Positions 20,614-27,074 of a stretch of 27,074 nt of DNA are shown here, one piece after another. Numbering within the stretch: the first letter of the stretch is position 1; each line of letters opens with the position of its first letter. The notes under the pieces are model-generated. The model was not told the DNA's origin. It worked only from the letters and a program-made list of their open reading frames with translations, and did not search any database. The stretch is from positions 1-27,074 of the forward strand of contig FTLJ01000403.1 in NCBI GenBank assembly GCA_900155495.1, given 5' to 3'. A program made the position numbers and the translations under genes. This stretch comes from Porogramme epimiltina. Taxonomy: Eukaryota > Basidiomycota > Agaricomycetes > Polyporales > Polyporaceae.

Positions 20614-23600
20614 TTACTGCAGGCACCCAGACATATCGACGACGACCAATTCTCCTTCATTGCTGTGAAATGCGATTCTTTGTGCCACGTACCACTCCTC
20701 TCCATCTTCTGTGGAATATCTATACATTAATGGAAGCCAGAAAACCCGAAGAGGCTCTCCTCTAGTTCCAAATTTCCAAGTCCAATCCCCGGAGACCCAG
20801 TAGGAAGCTGAGCACGACTGATGATGCATAGGCGTTGAGGCCTCCTGAGGAGATGGGCTGCGCGGTCGGTACTCCGTGGATGTGATCAACGTTCTGCTGC
20901 TATTGGTGACGACGGCACATTCATCTGAAGAGAACTGAATCCATCTGACTGGTGAGGATGTTCCGGCCCAGAACTGCGACAGGATATGAGGGGTGGCGAG
21001 GTAAGAAGATTCTGTCGTGGTTGGGATAGATTCGCTGGAGCGGCGATGGGCGAAGTGAGAAAAGTCCCAAAGAGTGATCTCGCCATGCTCGCTGGATCCG
21101 ACGACGCGCGTGCCATCCGACGAAAATGAGAGAGCGACTACAGCATGGTTGTGTTTTGCCTCCCAAACTACATTATTTGACATGAGTTCATGCAGGTGCA
21201 TCGTCGGGTACCCTGTTTCATTCCACGAAATCCGCGGATTGTACGTTCTCACGGTCTGGAGGTCTGAGGCGGCTTCTGGGAGGTGTTCTTCATCGATCGA
21301 GGAAGACAGGACATAGCGCCCACATGGTGAAACTGCCAACGCCCAGATCGACCCATCTCCTTCGTAGAGCACCCGTCCAGATCTCGACGCCGTGTCCCAA
21401 CACCGGACGCTTCTGTCATGGGAGCCGGATATGACACTCTTCGAGTCCTGGGTGAATGTCGCAGGGAGCACCCAATGGGAGTGTCCGGTGAGGATGACGG
21501 GGGACGTGACTCCTTCCACATCGTACAGGACGATGGAATAGTCAATTTGGCCAGTCAGGGTGAGGTGCGTCCCGTCCGGTGACCATGTAAGATCCGCGTC
21601 GCTAGCATCTATTCCACATTCGCTTGGATGATCGATTCGACGGTGTATACTTCCTGATGAGAGGCTCCAGAGTTGTACTGTCCCATCTTGCAAGGCGGTG
21701 GCGAGGACATCCGGGTCACGAGGAGAAAACGCGACAGAGCAGACTGACCATGGGGGAGTATGGGTCGCTAGTGCACCGTTGTCAGATGGTGAGGATAGTT
21801 TTTTCTGCATGATGTGAACATCCCATGTATGCACTGTTGGCCCGGTGTGGGTGGAGACGAGCTGGGAGCCATCGGGGGAAAACCGCAACCTCCTGATTCC
21901 CTCGTGATGAACGTTCTCAGCATCCTCAAGCCACTCCCCTGTCCCGCAGTCCCACAGACGAATATAAGACCCGCGACCTAGACTCCATCCGATAGCGAGA
22001 AGTCTTCCGTTAGGAGAGAAATCCAATCCCCAAGCTTCGGGACCCACATCCAGACATTTGACGCGACATGGATCCCGAGAAACGTCGACGGACCACAGAA
22101 CGACTTGTCTCCGACATCCGCATGCTATTGTCTTGTCGTCGGGGGAGATGGAAACCGAGACGACATTGGAGTCATGCTGGAGTGTGTGAAGTGGTGACCC
22201 CGAGGTGTCCTTGACCGTCCAAATATTACAGGTTATGTAGTCGCTCCAGGAGATCAGGAAAGATCCGTCGTGGGAGAAGGTGACGGAGTTAACATCTCCA
22301 GGGCGGCCTTCGAGAGTCCTTATCACTTCTAACACCCCTGAAGCGATCTTCCGCAACACAACAGTGGTGTCGTACGACCCTGATGCAGCATATTGACCTC
22401 CAGGAGAGAAGGCCACACTTTGAATTCCTGTGGAATGGGCCTTCTGCGACGCAATCCGTGCACCCGTCTTCGCACCCCATAAGCACACAGTGCCGCTTAA
22501 AGACCCTGAGAGGATCTCCTTCCCGTCGGGAGAGAACACCGCACTAAAGATCACTTCTTCTGCGTTTAGCACGTGCAGCTGGGCGCCCGTCGCAGCGTCC
22601 CAAAGCCTAATGGTACCGTCGTCGGAGGCGGAGACAATCTGTTTCCCATCTGGTGAATAGGCGGCGGACCTAACCCAGTCGGTATGACCCTCGAACGTGA
22701 TGACGTTTGCGCTCCAGGAAGGCCGTAGTCCGATGTGGATCCGCGGAGTGCCCTCGAGGTCCTCGGCGTAAGCGGTGCGAAGAACGGACGTGGACGGGCA
22801 GTACGGGAGAGCGGATTTGTACACGTGGGAGGCAAACGTGCTGATCACTGGATAACATAGCTGGACCATTCGTTGACAGTCGTACAAAGAGTCGAGTATG
22901 ACTTTGGATGCTCCCTGTTCCGGACGTCAAATTCCTAATAAAATACAGGTCATGTTGGATTTAACGTACCTTCAATGCTCGCATCGCATCCTGAAGCGCC
23001 TCTACTGCGCCGTCAATGCACCCTATGAGACTCAAACATTCTAGCCACATCAAGAGCCTTGTTCGACAGAACTCTTCTACTAGTTGGTTGATGTCGAGGT
23101 CCACGACACCGCTGCACAGATGATGGGACCAGTGCTTGCAAGCGTACTGCAGTTGTAGTGGAATGTACGCAGTCTTCAGAGCCTCAAGATCGTGTATCTC
23201 GCTATTAGGGAGATGTCGATTCTCGATCTGACACATGTCACGGCGGAGGCCAAGGAGTGTTTGAAGACAAAGTTTGGCGACCAGCGCGTGCTGCTGTTGT
23301 GGATCCACCGAGAACCATGAGTGTCGACCGCCAATAGTGCGAAGAGAAGGGTCGAGAAGGAAGTCGGGGAATGAGGGGTGGATGAGGCGTATCACGTCAT
23401 GATTAGAATTAGAACCATCTCCGGGCACTTCGATAACGGAATGGAGGCGTTGAAGTGTTAGTCCCACGGCCTGTTCGTCGAGTCGGAGGAGTGCACTAAG
23501 AGCGGAGACGGAAAGCTGGTCGCGGAGAATGACAATGGATCCCAGGATGAGGTGTGCCCGATTGAAGACCCGGTCGGGGATGTCGTTGTCGTCCGCTTGG

Positions 23601-25653
23601 TATACGGACTCCATAACGTTCGTATAGAGCTTGTACAACGAGCTAAGCGCAGCCTGCGCCTCGGGAGCGTGTGCGGAGGTGTCTGCTGCTTCAAGGAACT
23701 CGTCTAGCAACACCTTCGGGCTGTCGCTAAACCTCGGATCAGAGATATATTTGAGTAGAGTCGAGGCGTATATGAAGAGTCCACACGCGAGAACTCCGAT
23801 TCGGATGATGATATCGCTGTCTGGCCAGTTCCAGAGCTTGAGCGATTTGTATTGCTCCCTGATCTCGTTGAAGCGGAATTCCAGGTACGTCTGTATGTCC
23901 CTCCGTGTCCACTCCTCTGGAACTTCGGTGAACAGTAAACTGTAGGTACGCTGGAGTAGTGTTGCTTTGCTGAAACCGGCGGAGATATTGGGGGCTGGGC
24001 GGCTGGTGATGACGAAGCGGAGGGGGGCGAGGTCTTCGACGTATTCTGAGAGCGCTGAAATGATGACAGAGATGGCCTCGTCGTCCTTACACTCGTCGAG
24101 GGCGTCAATTACCACTATTTGCTCCTTCCCAAGTGTAGATAGCTGGTCTCTCACAGAGCGGAGCGGTTCGATAATGAGTTTCTCGAGCTGGCGAGAGGGG
24201 AGGGCGTAGTGGATGTCAGGGTCTTTCTTCGCGGCATCATTGATGACATCGAATAGAAGGGGAACAGAATTTGCAAGCTGACGAGCGATGGTTGGAAATA
24301 TCAACTTGACATTGCTGCAATCGTCGTTGAACCGGTCGCAGAAGAAGCTCGCGGCCAGCGCGGAACTAGAGGAACACAACGCGGCGATGGTCTGCGCTAG
24401 TGTGGACTTCCCAGAACCTGCAAGCCCGCTCATCCAGACGATTAGGGCCGACGTTGGTATGGGAGCCAGGGCTTCTTCGAGAGCATCGGCAAATGATGGG
24501 TTGTTGGGCCATATCCAGTGCGATATCAACGATAGCACTTCCTTTCGGGTGGTCCCAACACACTCGTGATGCCGGCCGTTCGTATCGAACCTCGCCTGAG
24601 CAGCGTATTTCAATTGCACGTCTGTCGTGGACATCATGCCCTTTGTCAGAGAATGGGAATCAGGACTAGGGTCTACTGTGCGAGACTCACGTGTTTCCTT
24701 ATTCTCGTCGAGCTTGTTTTTGATCTCATGCACGACCTTCCTGGTATCCATGGTCGCCGCAACCTAAAGAGTGCATCAGCAAAGGCGCGGGGGAGGACCT
24801 CTAGTCCGTGGAGCAGGAGTAACCGCACCTGTATGTCGTCGACATGTACACCGAGCTTCTGCACAACACTTGCGAGGGTTTCCTCGACGAACTCTGCGCT
24901 GAGAAGCTGTCTTGTCGAAGGTCTACTGCGTAGCTTTCCAATTGCCTTGGTTGCATCGTCTAGGCCGCTGTGAGGTTATCCATCAGGAATGTATGCTCTC
25001 CGTGGGGAAGATCGATTAGATCTCACAGAACTAGTTGTTTCAAGGCCTCCTCAAAAGCCGGAGAGGGTGTCCCGTGGGTCGGAGAAGCGTTATCCACTAT
25101 GACGGTATGGAGCATCCGAATGCGTTGCTCAAGCTCCTTCAACGTTTCAACGTTCGAGAGATGCGTCTGTGGAGAACCGTACGTCAGATGAACAAAACAG
25201 CTTGGCTCGCGATATAGCGCTCACCTGGTAGGTCTCGACGCCTGTGGTCAAAACTTCCGCGATTGTCCCAAGTGGCCCTAACACTGGTAGTATGCTGGAC
25301 ATCGTCTTCATCAATCCAAGAGCCTTCAAGACGCCGCCGACCACCTCCTCTTTGTGCCACGAGCGACGCTTTGGATTTGAGGAGGAGGAAGGCGCGTGAT
25401 CCGATCCCGGAAGGGGGGTCGGTTGGGTGTCTGTTTCCTTCGACGTGCGAGCATGCTTTGAAGACGAGGAGGGGACGTTGAGGGGGAGTGGAGCGTTCGA
25501 TTCAGCTCCTAATGCCGGTTGTGTCAACACATCTTGTTCAGCTTGTTCCTGCCGGGGAGGGAGTTGAAGAGTTCCTGGGCATGCGCCGGAGGGGGTACGA
25601 CGTGAACGCAATTTATCGACTGTCGTGCCGATTTTCTTGCGCATCTTCTTCAT
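20614..25653 (-). CDS. NLR2: NACHT-WD40 STAND receptor, tandem paralogue of NLR1
   Basis: Exons on the minus strand: 25653-25225, 25166-25027, 24967-24829, 24763-22970 and 22914-20614 (TAA), exactly 1600 codons plus stop. Introns are 55-65 nt, GT-AG, and phases agree throughout. Residues 1-20 form a basic head beginning MKKMRKKIG. A Ser/Pro-rich linker runs to about 100, and a helical bundle with a hydrophobic Gly-containing segment (ILPVLGPLGTIAEVL) starts at about 102. NACHT has Walker A GLAGSGKST (349-357), Walker B VVIDALDEC (453-461) and FVITSRPA. The fifth exon holds HVYKSALPYCP and about 14 WD40 blades, the first (SPDGKQIVSAS) closest to consensus. Alignment to NLR1 runs from the bundle to the C terminus; the heads do not align. 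The 25653 ATG is the first in-frame ATG after the upstream repeat. Intron 25167-25224 is needed to keep frame. Known role of the family: nonself-recognition signalling. The specific trigger cannot be read from sequence. Confidence 0.92.
22915..22969 (-). other. NLR2 intron between NACHT and WD40 exons
   Basis: Donor AAG|GTACGT, acceptor GGAACAG, 55 nt, phase 0. As in NLR1 the intron opens with GTA CGY TAA, so the same KVR-stop would follow retention. An earlier AG (TTTATTAG) exists but does not give the paralogue-matching frame. Confidence 0.85.
25167..25224 (-). other. NLR2 intron 1 (58 nt)
   Basis: Donor GTGAGC, CTGAC branch-like motif, acceptor CTCCACAG. It is not divisible by three: reading through gives a stop soon after, while splicing joins ETYQ to THLSNVETL in the frame that aligns with NLR1. 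Confidence 0.85.
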
Positions 25654-25790
25654 TTTCTGGGTAGGATGGAAGGCGTCAACGAGAAAGGGAGGGATACGTG
25701 TTAGCAGACATGCACCTATGATAAGGCGCTGCCGAGGCGCGGGGCTGGGGCCGTATTGCGGGCGCAATGCGTGCAGAAGTCATGTCCGGT
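25654..25790 (-). promoter_or_regulatory. NLR2 5' leader / promoter abutting repeat A3
   Basis: Only about 140 bp separate the NLR2 ATG from repeat A3, so much of the promoter must lie in the repeat. A small upstream ORF on the minus strand (ATG at 25709-25711, 11 codons, TGA at 25676-25678) ends 22 bp before the NLR2 ATG. A pyrimidine-rich stretch overlaps it. Whether the uORF is in the mRNA depends on the unknown transcription start. Confidence 0.35.
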
Positions 25791-27074
25791 GGCATTCCCT
25801 GGGAGTCCCGACACGAGGTGGCCATCAGAGGACCGAGAAAGGTTGACTGAAGCGCGTACGAATTTAAGACCGGCCACGTGTCGCCTACTAGATATGCATA
25901 GATGGGACATCGTGCATCCTTCCGCAGAATGATGCACGGCGTTTTGAACTGGAGACGTTTTCCTACGACGTCAACTTTGGCCATGGGCCATCCGCGCCCT
26001 GGCTGAGGCGTGTAAATATGGAACAACATCCGAGAAGAGAGCGTAGATATAGTAGCCTCGCGAGCCCCCCCGGCCCTACGACACTTAGGATCCGGATGCG
26101 CCTGATTCTTAGAATCGCGAGCGCGCCGACAGTCGGACACGCGATACCAATTGACTACAAAGAATTTGAGTGTCATGCACATGTAGGCAGAGCGCGCGGA
26201 AGACTTACCTGCTCCAGGCAGAGCGGCCCATGTCGGGCGCGGGTGAACTACGGATTGTTTGTCGCGCGCAATCGGCGTCACCCCCACCTCCACTCGCTGG
26301 CTGGCAGCGCGCGCGTGCACCGTGCATTCCATCGTAGCCGACCTGTACAGAAGACGCGCCGCTCCAAGGGACGAGCGCGGCAGACCCCGCAGCGCGACAC
26401 CCCGCGCCGCTCGCTCGTGGGGCGCGCTGAGATGCGCCACCGACGGGAGCGGGCGCGAGGTTATCCAGGCCTGGGGGCTCGGCGCGCGCCGTTCTCGCAC
26501 GTTTCTCACAGCGAGTGCTTTGATGCGCCGCTCGCATGCTCCGCGCGCAGGGCGCGTGCCCAGTCGGGGACGCTCGCACGGGCGCGTTGAGTGTCTAGGA
26601 GGAGTGGTTCTGTCATTAAGGGGGTCTGGCGTCGCGAGAGGCCGTACGTCCTCCTGGATGGTTCAGGCGAGGTGCACGCGCTCGGCGCGCGACCGTCCGA
26701 TTTCCGCTCCGCGCGAAACCTCCGAGGCGCCACCGCTGGTAGTTTTCCCAGATGTAAGTGGGATCGAGAAGGGGGAAATGGGGAGGCGCGGCGGGAGGCG
26801 CGGGGTCGACATGGAGAAAGGTCGAGCGGACGAGGTGGGCGCTGTAGAAGAGTGTGCGGAACAGATATCGAGGGTTGTGGATCTGTCGCCGCCGGCACCC
26901 CTGACAGGAGGTGATTCCGATTCTACGCAGTTGAATCGGATTCCGATTCTACGCAGTTGAATCGGATTCCGATTCTACGCAGTTGAATCGGATTCCGATT
27001 CTACGCAGTGAATCGGATTTACAATGGAGGAAGCGTGGATTACATAACGGATTGCTTAGTCATTTGCGGCCACC
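25790..27074. repeat. Repeat A, copy 3 (runs off right edge)
   Basis: Closest to A1 in its right part, including a 26-bp identical stretch carrying the minus-strand splice-donor motif (1405-1430 and 26189-26214) and the same terminal sequence after the palindrome (GATTTACAATGG...GTGGATTACATAA). It carries four copies of a 26-bp palindromic unit where A1 has one palindrome. A 277-codon minus-strand frame (26509-25676) crosses it but has no family resemblance and is not conserved as a frame in A1 or A2. Confidence 0.75.
26913..27015. repeat. 26-bp x 4 tandem array of imperfect palindromes
   Basis: Units start at 26913, 26939, 26965 and 26991; the last is one T short. Each unit contains arms CCGATTC and GAATCGG around a TACGCAGTT loop. 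It occupies the same place in A3 as the single 24-bp palindrome in A1. Confidence 0.92.

Noticed and set aside
25676..26509. 277-codon minus-strand ORF upstream of NLR2
   Set aside because: Lies in repeat A3, the frame is not kept in A1 or A2, and no domain is recognised; only its last 11 codons are noted as a possible uORF.
26913..27015. CRISPR-like array of short repeats
   Set aside because: The units are contiguous with no unique spacers, and the genome is eukaryotic.

Overview
The window looks like basidiomycete (Agaricomycete-type) fungal DNA. The two real genes are broken by very short GT-AG introns (about 55-65 nt). They encode fungal NOD-like receptors (NACHT-WD40 STAND proteins), and the surrounding DNA is GC- and CpG-rich repeat without bacterial operon structure. 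Species cannot be told from the sequence.

The layout is a tandem segmental duplication with unit order A - B - NLR, where A and B are families of degenerate flanking sequence. Unit 1 is A1 (about 1-2155), an extra 1.4 kb segment (about 2156-3550), B1 (about 3560-7480) and NLR1 (12808-7793, minus strand). After an apparently unique 0.9-1.2 kb spacer comes unit 2: A2 (about 13990-15425), B2 (about 15470-19600, possibly to 20330) and NLR2 (25653-20614, minus strand). A third A copy (A3, about 25790-27074) runs off the right edge.

The two NLR genes appear as separate large ORFs only because introns divide them. Joined at in-phase splice sites, each gives one receptor: a basic, Pro/Ser-rich N-terminal head, a helical bundle of about 120 residues, a NACHT NTPase with intact Walker A and B motifs, a helical region, and about 14 WD40 blades. 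Predicted lengths are about 1589 aa (1609 if an ambiguous 60-nt intron is retained) for NLR1 and 1600 aa for NLR2. Exon order matches and two exons have identical lengths (139 and 2301 nt) in both copies. By family knowledge these are intracellular nonself or allorecognition receptors: WD40 senses, NACHT switches and oligomerises, and the N-terminal bundle signals.

The A and B repeats hold no convincing intact gene. They do keep short reading frames and splice-site-like motifs at matching places, so they look like decayed multi-exon genes duplicated along with the receptors. Smaller structures are a 24-bp perfect palindrome, a 26-bp x 4 tandem array at the equivalent place in A3, a 94-bp tandem repeat and a 14-G run. 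No tRNA, rRNA, CRISPR array or intact transposase was seen.
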